Positions 1-5,593 of a DNA stretch of 8,854 nt are shown here, in pieces. Below the pieces are notes generated by a model. The model saw nothing but the letters and a program-made list of their open reading frames with translations, made no database searches and had not been told where the DNA came from. The stretch covers positions 1 through 8,854 of the forward strand of contig CAZLZZ010000136.1 of the NCBI GenBank assembly GCA_964564165.1, given 5' to 3'. This stretch comes from NORP309 sp964564165. Its GTDB lineage: Bacteria > Pseudomonadota > Gammaproteobacteria > Xanthomonadales > Marinicellaceae. Position 1 is the first letter of the stretch, and each line of letters opens with the position of its first letter. The translations under genes were made by a program, and so were the position numbers.

Positions 1-784
1 CCTTTAATTTCGCAAAGGGCTTATTTAATCCCAGATCGGCGGGCAAATCACTGAGCAATACTTGTATTTCGTCCAATAATTCCTGTAATCTTGATTGGTC
101 TTTGCTTAACCCTTCGCTATTGCTTTCGTGTTTGGCGATTTCATTTTTTAAGGTATTGAGGGTTTTTAAGCGAATGTTTCTTTGCTCATCTAGGATGTCT
201 TTTTGCAAAAGGAAGTTCTGCTTTTTTAGATTTTCTTGGCTTTTAAGTCCCTGTTGATTGGTTTTAAGATTTTCTAGTTGTTGGATATTAATCGCCACTT
301 CTTTGATTAAATTATACAAACGGTTTTGCAGGTATTTAATTTGATGTTTGGTATCAGCAATATGACTGTTCTGCGGACTGGCTAACAGCATTTTCAAGGT
401 TTTATCGTGGTTCAAATATATTTGCAACTTTAGCAACTTAACGATTTGGTTCTTTTGGATTTCTATGCTGTTTTTATCTTCGCTAATTTCTTGGCTTATT
501 TGAGTGATTTCTTTCAGCAGTGCCTTTATTTGCTCACTACTTATGTTGATTTTTTTGACAATACTGCTGATGTTTTTATCTTGGGCTTCTAGTTTTTCCA
601 GTAGCAACTGTTCTTGCCCATAGGCTTTATTTAACTTAGTTTTTAAGATTTTAAGTTTTTTTTGAATGTTTTGAATGTTTGCTTCTATTTCCACTTCGCT
701 TTTATTGTCTACATTATTTTGGGCAGAATACCCTTGAATGGTCGCTAAAAATACAAATAAAAGGAATATTATTGGTTTAAACAT
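1..784 (-). CDS. envC: EnvC-like murein hydrolase activator, N-terminal part (runs off the left edge)
   Basis: A minus-strand frame opens with ATG at 784-782 and stays open to the window edge for 261 codons. It begins MFKPIIFLLFVFLATIQGYS, a Sec signal peptide with probable cleavage near residue 21. A long Lys/Gln/Glu-rich coiled coil (about residues 28-245) follows, and the visible part ends with PADLGLNKPFAKLK. In the EnvC/LytM family such a coiled coil precedes a degenerate M23 (LytM) domain, and a PF..L(K/R)G motif marks the junction, so the LytM domain should lie outside the window. E. coli EnvC binds FtsEX through its coiled coil and activates the amidases AmiA/AmiB at the septum. The divergent neighbour is a yibN-like rhodanese, as in E. 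coli, which supports the name. No clear Shine-Dalgarno precedes the ATG; the signal peptide supports this start. Whether the LytM domain lacks catalytic residues cannot be seen. Confidence 0.85.
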   Translation of the reverse strand, partial: MFKPIIFLLFVFLATIQGYSAQNNVDNKSEVEIEANIQNIQKKLKILKTKLNKAYGQEQLLLEKLEAQDKNISSIVKKINISSEQIKALLKEITQISQEISEDKNSIEIQKNQIVKLLKLQIYLNHDKTLKMLLASPQNSHIADTKHQIKYLQNRLYNLIKEVAINIQQLENLKTNQQGLKSQENLKKQNFLLQKDILDEQRNIRLKTLNTLKNEIAKHESNSEGLSKDQSRLQELLDEIQVLLSDLPADLGLNKPFAKLK

Positions 785-811
785 GAATTAATAGACAGTA
801 AATGAACAGTT

Positions 812-841
812 ATTATAGAATGCTTGCCACTTTTTAAACAA
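812..841 (-). promoter_or_regulatory. Candidate sigma70 promoter of envC
   Basis: On the minus strand a perfect TATAAT (817-812) lies 28 bases upstream of the envC ATG, with TTGTTT (841-836) as a partial -35 match at an 18-bp spacing. The -10 match is good and the -35 is poor, so this is a plausible but unproven promoter. Confidence 0.45.
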
Positions 842-860
842 TAAAAACTTACTTAGCCCG

Positions 861-901
861 AAGGAATCTTTAGATAAATAGAAAAATATCAAAGAATCCT
901 T
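861..901. promoter_or_regulatory. Imperfect dyad in the envC/rhodanese divergent region
   Basis: AAGGAATCTTT (861-871) is matched by AAAGAATCCTT (891-901), its reverse complement with one mismatch, around a 19-base AT-rich spacer. It lies between the two divergent promoter candidates. It could be an operator or a hairpin; nothing decides which. Confidence 0.3.
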
Positions 902-932
902 AAACTGTTTAATGGTTTATTCCGGTTCACAC

Positions 933-960
933 TTGAAATTGGTAAATTAAACCTTATAAA
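933..960 (+). promoter_or_regulatory. Candidate sigma70 promoter of the rhodanese-secB-gpsA unit
   Basis: TTGAAA (933-938) and TATAAA (955-960) are separated by 16 bp and each match the sigma70 consensus at five of six positions. Transcription would start near 967, just upstream of the AGGA ribosome binding site (978-981) of the rhodanese gene. Confidence 0.55.
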
Positions 961-988
961 TGTGGCTAAGAGTTTATAGGAAATCACT

Positions 989-1411
989 ATGTCACAATTG
1001 GCTGAATTTATTGGCAATCACTTATGGTTGTCACTGGCATTTATAGCTGTACTTTTTATGTATTTATCAATGACTTTGAATGAAAAAATGCAAGCTTTTT
1101 CAAATGTCGACACCTCGCAACTGACCCAACTGGTCAATCACAAGGATGCTGTTGTTATTGATACCCGCTCTGCTGATGATTTTGATAATGGGCACATTGT
1201 AAATGCAATAAATATGCCTTTGTCAGATATCATAGCAGGCAACAAATCAATAGATAAATTAAAAGGCAAAACGGTCATCACCTATTGTACCAGTGGAATG
1301 ACGTCAAAAACCGCCTGTAAACATTTAATTAAATCAGGTGTAAATAATGTATTTAACCTTACCGGCGGAATCAACAGCTGGGTTGGTGAAAAATTGCCTT
1401 TGGTAAAATAA
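989..1411 (+). CDS. yibN: Membrane-anchored rhodanese-like protein (YibN type)
   Basis: The 140-residue product has an N-terminal hydrophobic segment (about residues 10-30), which should anchor it in the inner membrane with the rhodanese domain in the cytoplasm. Rhodanese hallmarks follow: VVIDTRSADDFDNGHI (55-70), NAINMPL (72-78), and the active-site loop YCTSGMTS with the putative persulfide-forming Cys100. LTGGINSW (124-131) closes the domain. Single-domain rhodaneses transfer sulfane sulfur through the loop cysteine; the substrate of YibN-type proteins is not established. The start has an AGGA ribosome binding site 7 bases upstream. The next gene is secB, 56 bp downstream; in E. coli grxC lies between these two genes and is missing here. 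Family assignment is firm; the symbol rests on synteny and the membrane anchor. Confidence 0.88.
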   Translation: MSQLAEFIGNHLWLSLAFIAVLFMYLSMTLNEKMQAFSNVDTSQLTQLVNHKDAVVIDTRSADDFDNGHIVNAINMPLSDIIAGNKSIDKLKGKTVITYCTSGMTSKTACKHLIKSGVNNVFNLTGGINSWVGEKLPLVK

Positions 1412-1467
1412 TTAAACCTATACATAAAAAAATCAATCTAACTTAATAATCAATTTAGGAGTCTAAA

Positions 1468-1977
1468 ATGGCCGAAGAAAACAAAACCGTAACACCACAA
1501 GCTACAAAACCACAAAACACAAACCCTGAAAATGCACCGACCATGTCGTTGCAAAAAATTTATGTCAAAGACGTGTCGTTTGAAACACCCAATGCACCAG
1601 ATATATTCAACGAACAAGGACAACCAGAAATTAAGATGAACCTAAATCAAAAGGTTAAGAAAATTTCTGAAAATTCCTATGAAGTAGTATTGGCAGTCAC
1701 TGTTACTTGCAAAATTCTTGAAAAGACAGCTTACCTTGTTGAAGTTCAACAAGCTGGCATCTTTAGCTTGGCTAATTTTGAAGATAACATGATGCACCAG
1801 ACTTTAGGCACTTATTGTCCCAATGTACTGTTCCCTTATGCACGTCAAATGATTTCTGATTTAGTGATGAATGGTGGTTTCCAACCATTGTTGTTACAAC
1901 CGGTAAACTTTGATCAGCTTTATGCACAGCAAATGCAACAAGCACAAGCACAAGCTGAATCAGCAACCAAACAGTGA
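1468..1977 (+). CDS. secB: Protein-export chaperone SecB
   Basis: SecB is a homotetrameric cytoplasmic chaperone that keeps pre-secretory proteins unfolded and delivers them to SecA. Recognisable family blocks are IYVKDVSFETPNAPDIF (31-47), YEVVLAVTVT (71-80), AYLVEVQQAGIFS (88-100), and the signature YCPNVLFPYAR (116-126), followed by PVNFDQLY (145-152). The length of 169 residues is slightly above E. coli SecB (155); the excess is a polar N-terminal extension (about residues 1-25) and a Gln/Ala-rich tail. A good ribosome binding site, TAGGAG (1456-1461), precedes the ATG. Its neighbours, a rhodanese and gpsA, match the conserved gammaproteobacterial cluster. The gene is probably cotranscribed with both, since the 56-bp upstream gap shows no convincing promoter. 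Confidence 0.96.
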   Translation: MAEENKTVTPQATKPQNTNPENAPTMSLQKIYVKDVSFETPNAPDIFNEQGQPEIKMNLNQKVKKISENSYEVVLAVTVTCKILEKTAYLVEVQQAGIFSLANFEDNMMHQTLGTYCPNVLFPYARQMISDLVMNGGFQPLLLQPVNFDQLYAQQMQQAQAQAESATKQ

Positions 1978-2004
1978 TCAACAATAACAACAAACAGTAA
2001 TAAA

Positions 2005-3006
2005 ATGATATTCACAGTAATTGGTGCAGGCTCTTGGGGCACAGCTCTGGCTATGCAATTGGCCAGAAATGGCACCGCTTACTTGTGGGGAAGAAATCCC
2101 AAGCACCTGGAAGATATGCAAAACTCTCGTTCCAACGAGGCTTATCTTCCAGGTATTCAGTTTCCAAAGAATTTAATTATCCAAAGCAATTTAGAGGCGG
2201 CAATTAATGCCGCAGATGCAATTTTGGTGGTATCTCCATCAGATGCTTTTGCTGAGATATTGCTGAAAATAAAACCCCATATCCACAACCGCCCTCTGGC
2301 CTGGGCTTCTAAGGGTTTCGAACCTGGTTCAGGAAGATTTCTACATGAAGTAGCAGAGGAAATTTTAGGCACAGATGCTGCTGGTAATAACCGCCCTATC
2401 GCCCTAGTTACAGGCCCTTCTTTTGCAAAAGATGTGGCACAAGGAAAACCAACCTTGGTCACCGTAGCCAGTTCCAATCAACATTTTGCAGAAAATGTCG
2501 CTCATGCTTTACACAACAAGAGTTTTCGTGTCTACATTTCTGATGACATTATCGGAGCAGAACTGGGTGGTGCGGTTAAAAATGTTTTAGCACTGGCCAC
2601 CGGAATCTGCGATGGCATGGGATTGGGCGACAATACCCGCGCTGCCATATTAACCCGTGGAATGGCAGAAATGATGCGTTTGGGTGCTGCCATGAATTGC
2701 AAACCAGAAACTTTAATGGGACTATCTGGATTGGGAGATTTGGTGTTAACCTGTACTGGAGATTTATCGAGAAATCGCAGAATGGGCTTGGCATTGGGAC
2801 AAGGCAAAACCATAGAGCAAGCAAAAAAAGAAATCGGTCAAGTGGTTGAGGGCATAGGAACAGCCGATGAAGTGATGCGACTGGCTAAAAAATACCAAGT
2901 TGATATGCCTATTTCTGAGCACGTATGGAAAGTGGTCAATGGAAAAATGACCCCACAAGATGCGGTAACGGAATTGATGTCTCGCGGACCTAGGCAGGAA
3001 TTTTAA
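2005..3006 (+). CDS. gpsA: NAD(P)+-dependent sn-glycerol-3-phosphate dehydrogenase
   Basis: GpsA reduces dihydroxyacetone phosphate to sn-glycerol 3-phosphate in the cytoplasm, supplying the backbone for phospholipid synthesis. The 333-residue product is close to the E. coli length (339). It has the N-terminal nucleotide-binding motif GAGSWGTALA (7-16), ASKGF (101-105), VTGPSFAKDVAQGKPT (135-150), the catalytic-lysine region GGAVKNVLALATG (Lys192), and the family signature GLSGLGDLVLTCTGDLSRNR (239-258). It begins 27 bp after the secB stop. No Shine-Dalgarno is visible before the ATG at 2005, so translation may depend on coupling to secB. The secB stop is in the same frame and the codons between contain no further stop. 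In E. coli cysE follows; here a lipoprotein gene with its own promoter follows. Confidence 0.96.
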   Translation: MIFTVIGAGSWGTALAMQLARNGTAYLWGRNPKHLEDMQNSRSNEAYLPGIQFPKNLIIQSNLEAAINAADAILVVSPSDAFAEILLKIKPHIHNRPLAWASKGFEPGSGRFLHEVAEEILGTDAAGNNRPIALVTGPSFAKDVAQGKPTLVTVASSNQHFAENVAHALHNKSFRVYISDDIIGAELGGAVKNVLALATGICDGMGLGDNTRAAILTRGMAEMMRLGAAMNCKPETLMGLSGLGDLVLTCTGDLSRNRRMGLALGQGKTIEQAKKEIGQVVEGIGTADEVMRLAKKYQVDMPISEHVWKVVNGKMTPQDAVTELMSRGPRQEF

Positions 3007-3011
3007 TAGTC

Positions 3012-3055
3012 ATTCAGCTACCATTCAGGAAAAATTCAGCTAGTTCGTCTATAAT
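3012..3055 (+). promoter_or_regulatory. Promoter of the slp lipoprotein gene with three 11-bp-spaced direct repeats
   Basis: A perfect TATAAT lies at 3050-3055, 30 bp before the ATG, without a good -35 box. In place of the -35 region, ATTCAG occurs three times, at 3012-3017, 3023-3028 and 3034-3039, with a period of exactly 11 bp. The last copy ends 10 bp before the -10 element. Head-to-tail half-sites at one helical turn covering the -35 region are the usual arrangement for OmpR/PhoB-family response regulators. The hexamer is not the canonical Pho box, so the regulator is unknown. Confidence 0.55.
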
Positions 3056-3085
3056 TAATCTATTCCTTCATGCAAAAGAGTCAAA

Positions 3086-3637
3086 ATGAAACTTATTAAA
3101 CTGATTTCTCCCCTATTTATTCTAGCCGTTCTAACTGTCCTAACTATATCTGGTTGTTCGGTTGTTCCTAAAGTTTTACAAGGTGAGTTTTCACCGTTAA
3201 GTCCAGCACAGGCTAAAAAGCAACATATCATGAATGAACCCGTTCGTTGGTCAGGACGCATTATTCAAACCATTAACCGCAAAGACAAAACCTGTTTTGA
3301 AATAGTCGAAAGTGAGACCTATAGAGATTTAAGCCCCAAAAGAGTCATTCCCACCAATGGTGGACGATTTTTGGCCTGTAAAGAAGGTTTTCTTGAACCC
3401 ACCGCCTTTGACAAGCGCAATGTGACCATCACAGGAACATTGGTTGCTTACACCGAACAAGACATTGGAGAATTCAAATATGAATACCCAGTTGTTAAAA
3501 CTGATAAGGTTTATATTTGGAGAAAAAATCCCCGCTTTAATAACTTCAACAATAATTTTAACAACAGCATCTTTGTTCACCACCGTTTTACTCATTTTTC
3601 TTGTGGGCATAGTAGCATAAGAGGTTACTGTTACTAA
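3086..3637 (+). CDS. slp: Slp-family outer-membrane lipoprotein
   Basis: The 183-residue product starts with a lipoprotein signal peptide ending in the lipobox-like TISGC, with Cys24 as the predicted lipidated residue. No Asp follows the Cys, which is consistent with transport to the outer membrane. The Slp/YeaY-family body follows: VRWSGRIIQTIN (53-64), FEIVESETYRDLSPKRVIP (71-89), GRFLACKEGFLEP (93-105), VTITGTL (113-119), DIGEFKYEYPVV (126-137) and the closing YIWRKN (143-148). In E. coli Slp is induced by starvation and stationary phase; its molecular role is unclear. The last 35 residues are rich in Asn, His and Phe and are not conserved-looking, which is common for tails in this family. 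The ribosome binding site is weak (AAGAG near 3076). The gene has its own promoter and is probably monocistronic. Confidence 0.85.
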   Translation: MKLIKLISPLFILAVLTVLTISGCSVVPKVLQGEFSPLSPAQAKKQHIMNEPVRWSGRIIQTINRKDKTCFEIVESETYRDLSPKRVIPTNGGRFLACKEGFLEPTAFDKRNVTITGTLVAYTEQDIGEFKYEYPVVKTDKVYIWRKNPRFNNFNNNFNNSIFVHHRFTHFSCGHSSIRGYCY

Positions 3638-3644
3638 TAGTTTG

Positions 3645-3666
3645 GCATATAGTTGATTAACTATGC
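3645..3666 (+). other. Small hairpin after the slp gene
   Basis: ATAGTT (3649-3654) and AACTAT (3659-3664) form a 6-bp stem with a GATT loop, extended by GC/AT flanks with one bulge. It lies 8 bases after the slp stop codon. There is no U-tract, so it is a weak terminator at best and may instead act as a 3' stabilising hairpin. Confidence 0.3.
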
Positions 3667-3700
3667 AAGGGCTAAATATTAGACTTAAAACTGAACAACC

Positions 3701-3782
3701 GTAAGGTGGGTTTACCCACCACTAGCAAAGCTTTGTATACATTGCTTTCGACAGTTATCCATGGTGGGCAAACCCACCTTAC
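3701..3782. repeat. Palindromic intergenic repeat, copy 1
   Basis: Two 20-bp arms, 3701-3720 and 3763-3782, are reverse complements with one mismatch and enclose a 42-bp centre. Each arm contains a shorter palindrome of the GGTGGGTTTACCCACC type. Most of the sequence recurs at 4690-4767 in the same orientation, with a 26-bp identical core (3743-3768 against 4733-4758). The nonamer AACTGAACA occurs on both sides (3689-3697 and 3789-3797) and could be a target duplication, but similarity to copy 2 extends upstream of the arm, so this is doubtful. No transposase is present; it resembles a REP- or MITE-type element. Confidence 0.75.
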
Positions 3783-3842
3783 AACTTTAACTGAACATTT
3801 AAATATTGGATTTCATTATAAAAATTTCGCGTTAATCAATCA

Positions 3843-3871
3843 AAAAAACCACGAATAAATCGTGGTTTTTT
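3843..3871 (-). terminator. Rho-independent terminator, probably bidirectional
   Basis: A 12-bp perfect stem pairs 3843-3854 with 3860-3871 (core CCACGA and TCGTGG) around a 5-base loop. It is flanked by an A-run on the left and a T-run on the right, so it can end transcription from both sides. It lies 56 bp past the phasin stop on the minus strand and can also stop read-through from slp on the plus strand. Confidence 0.85.
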
Positions 3872-3899
3872 CTGAACAGGCTTTGTAAGTAAATACAGT

Positions 3900-3930
3900 T
3901 TTACTTCATAGCTTTACTTCATAGCTTTAC
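3900..3930. repeat. 13-bp tandem duplication at the phasin 3' end
   Basis: TTTACTTCATAGC occurs twice in tandem (3900-3912 and 3913-3925), followed by a third partial unit (3926-3930). The partial unit contains the phasin stop codon (3929-3927 on the minus strand). It is probably a replication-slippage product that has duplicated the sequence around the stop. Confidence 0.8.
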
Positions 3931-4559
3931 TTTTTTGAAACTTTCTTAGCTGCTTTAGTAACAGTTTTAGTAGTAGCTTTCTTTACTGCAGTGGCTTTCT
4001 TAGTCACTTTTTTTGTTGCTGCCTTAACTGATTTCGCCACTTTTTCAGCAGGGCTCTTCTTAGTTGGACTTTTCTTAACTACTTCTGTTGCTACAGACTT
4101 CACATCTTTTACATAAGTGCCTGTTAGTTTAGACACTTCATTTGCTAAAGTTTCAATTTTTGCCAACAAAGCAGAAATTTCATCACTGGTTGGAATATCT
4201 AATTTAGCCAATGCTTTTTCTACACGGCTTTCAAAGATATTTTCTAACTTATCCCAACTCTTGGTCGCTTTGGTGGTTACTTTGTTTACTTTGGTCTTAA
4301 CTTCTTTTGTTGCAGACTCAGACGTTTTCTTAATCACTTTTTCTAAACCTTTGCCTTCATCTACTAATTTGTTGAAGATTTTAACACCTTCTTCTTGAGC
4401 TTTTGCAAAAGCGCCCAAACCAGCCAACCAAATTTCATTTGCTGATCCCATGATGTTTTCAGCCATATTTTCTTTCTTTGCTGATACTTTGCTTGTTGTT
4501 TTTTTAATAGGGTTTTTTTTAACGCCTGCTTTTTTCTTTAAAGTTTTCTTAACTGCCAT
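3927..4559 (-). CDS. PhaF-like phasin with basic histone-like tails
   Basis: The 210-residue product carries a phasin domain at about residues 38-150. It has the typical NEIWLAGLGAFAKAQEEGVK (41-60), a coiled-coil heptad region (about 100-145), SWDKLENIFESRVEKAL (101-117) and an EVSKLTG end (141-147). The C-terminal tail (about 162-210) consists of Lys/Ala/Thr/Val repeats resembling histone H1. In Pseudomonas, PhaF-type phasins coat polyhydroxyalkanoate granules and bind DNA through such a tail, which helps granule partition. This protein also has a second Lys-rich stretch at the N-terminus (residues 4-29). A GAGG ribosome binding site 7 bases upstream of 4559 supports the long start, so the N-terminal basic stretch is probably real. 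No PHA synthase or depolymerase gene is nearby. A strong terminator follows the gene. Confidence 0.87.
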   Translation of the reverse strand: MAVKKTLKKKAGVKKNPIKKTTSKVSAKKENMAENIMGSANEIWLAGLGAFAKAQEEGVKIFNKLVDEGKGLEKVIKKTSESATKEVKTKVNKVTTKATKSWDKLENIFESRVEKALAKLDIPTSDEISALLAKIETLANEVSKLTGTYVKDVKSVATEVVKKSPTKKSPAEKVAKSVKAATKKVTKKATAVKKATTKTVTKAAKKVSKK

Positions 4560-4604
4560 GATTTTATCCTCATTAATTATTGATGGTGCCCATTTAAAAG
4601 CATT

Positions 4605-4632
4605 TGTCTAGAGCAAACACACTAATTGCCAA
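4605..4632 (-). promoter_or_regulatory. Weak candidate promoter of the phasin gene
   Basis: On the minus strand TTGGCA (4632-4627) lies 16 bp upstream of TAGACA (4610-4605). The -35 match is good and the -10 match is poor. It would give a leader of roughly 40 bases. It is offered only because no better candidate is visible between the phasin and the repeat upstream. Confidence 0.25.
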
Positions 4633-4689
4633 ATTATTTTTATATTTCATAAACTACGCTTTATATTAAACTTAAAAACAGAATAGAAC

Positions 4690-4767
4690 GTAAGGTGGGT
4701 TTACCCCAGGGCTAACAAAGCTTGGTATATAGTGCTTTCGACAGTTATCCATGGTGGGTAAATCCCA
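4690..4767. repeat. Palindromic intergenic repeat, copy 2 (right arm altered)
   Basis: This is a direct-orientation relative of the repeat at 3701-3782. It shares the left arm start GTAAGGTGGGTTTACCC and the 26-bp core at 4733-4758. The palindrome is broken: the left arm lacks the closing CACC and the right part stops at CCCA, where an ATGGCACTTAGTTAAG inverted-repeat end begins. Together with copy 1 it brackets the phasin gene. Confidence 0.7.
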
Positions 4768-5021
4768 ATGGCACTTAGTTAAGAAGTAACTCGTTGAAAT
4801 ATATATAAATATTTAACCATTCTTAAAGCAAGTTTTTTAATTAAAAAGAACTTATATCGGGTAGTTGGCTTTAGTCAACAATAAAACCGCAGGTTTTAAA
4901 ACGTGTTGGCTAAAGCCAACTACCCGAAGGATTTTTGGCTCCCTTGAAAATTTACGTTATATTTCAATGCCTTAAATTTTTAAACCCTCTTAACTAAGTG
5001 CCATTCGGGTTTGCCCACCAT
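4751..5021. repeat. Concentric inverted-repeat structure, MITE-like
   Basis: The outer arms 4751-4783 and 4989-5021 are reverse complements at 30 of 33 positions. They include a perfect 16-bp pair, ATGGCACTTAGTTAAG (4768-4783) and its complement (4989-5004). A further pair, TTGAAATAT (4794-4802) and ATATTTCAA (4959-4967), and the hairpin at 4858-4926 are centred within about 12 bp of the same point. No reading frame is present inside. A non-autonomous transposable element inserted into or next to a copy of the palindromic repeat would explain this; no clear target duplication is seen. Confidence 0.65.
4858..4926. repeat. Long hairpin with 23-bp arms
   Basis: The arm 4858-4880 (core TAGTTGGCTTTAG) pairs with 4904-4926 with one mismatch in 23. 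The 23-base loop contains a second small stem, AAAACC and GGTTTT. It has the form of a REP-like or cruciform-forming repeat sitting in the middle of the larger inverted structure. It lies 170 bp downstream of the GFA gene and could also end transcription from it. Confidence 0.75.
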
Positions 5022-5096
5022 ATTAAATCGCAGAAACCTATATTTAACAGAACACCAGTGTGTATGTGTCTTTTCTACCATTACCGGAAACTGTTT

Positions 5097-5519
5097 TTAT
5101 TCAGCACCATATTTAGCAAAAAGCTCTGCACCTGTCATATTTTTGGTTTCATTTGAGAAACAATAATAGTCTGGCTTTTCATCAATAAATACTTGATGAT
5201 CAAATACAAAATCCTCATCATTCTCAAATAGGCCTGCTGGTATGATATATTGATTGCTTTCTTTTAGTTTGTAAAAAAGGTGGTTGCCGCAATTTGTACA
5301 AAACCCCCGTTCTGCCCATGCAGAGGAGTCATAGGTTTTAATATTCTCATCACCCTCAAAAACAACATCGGATCCGCAATCCACGACCATCAAAGGCCCG
5401 CCTGTCCATCTCCTGCACATGGCGCAATGGCACGCTCCTATACTGTGCCCCATTTCATTGGCAGTAATTTTCACCTTTCCACAAAGGCAGTGGCCATGAC
5501 CTATACTTGTATTAGACAT
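5097..5519 (-). CDS. GFA/CENP-V-family zinc protein
   Basis: The 140-residue product shows the full cysteine pattern of the GFA (glutathione-dependent formaldehyde-activating enzyme)/CENP-V fold: CLCGKV (Cys11, Cys13), ACHCAMCRRW (Cys30, Cys32, Cys35) and FCTNCGNHLFY (Cys74, Cys77). These residues bind two zinc ions in characterised relatives. True formaldehyde-activating enzyme is only one member; most small GFA proteins have unknown substrates, so no reaction is assigned. The start is supported by AGAGGA 7 bases upstream. The gene lies 61 bp downstream of a small exported-protein gene on the same strand and may be cotranscribed with it, although an inverted repeat lies between them. No convincing terminator directly follows the stop. 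Confidence 0.88.
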   Translation of the reverse strand: MSNTSIGHGHCLCGKVKITANEMGHSIGACHCAMCRRWTGGPLMVVDCGSDVVFEGDENIKTYDSSAWAERGFCTNCGNHLFYKLKESNQYIIPAGLFENDEDFVFDHQVFIDEKPDYYCFSNETKNMTGAELFAKYGAE

Positions 5520-5551
5520 TTTATTTTCCTCTTGAGGTTATGATTTTTGGC

Positions 5552-5593
5552 ACATAACGCTTTAACAACCTGACGTTTTTTTATTTGTTATGT
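5552..5593. repeat. 42-bp element with 7-bp terminal inverted repeats
   Basis: ACATAAC (5552-5558) and GTTATGT (5587-5593) are perfect inverted repeats that span the gap between two minus-strand genes and include the stop codon of the upstream gene. The AAC/GTT ends recall the outer boxes of integron attC sites, but the interior is short and does not form an attC-like stem. It could equally be a chance match or a weak hairpin. Confidence 0.3.

Noticed and set aside
1772..1993. Minus-strand frames opposite secB, gpsA, the slp gene and gdhA
   Set aside because: They are shadows of well-supported genes, lack ribosome binding sites and show no family motifs.
3533..3622. A hydrophobic alternative frame over the slp 3' end (PALITSTIILTTASLF and onward)
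   Set aside because: It would need a frameshift and would give an outer-membrane lipoprotein a C-terminal membrane helix. Asn/Phe-rich codons read one base off produce such hydrophobic strings by chance.
3689..3797. AACTGAACA on both sides of repeat copy 1 as a 9-bp target-site duplication
   Set aside because: Similarity between the two repeat copies continues upstream of the supposed insertion point, so the left nonamer may belong to the repeat itself.
3700..5021. CRISPR array
   Set aside because: The repeats are few, palindromic, unequal in length and not separated by regular spacers.
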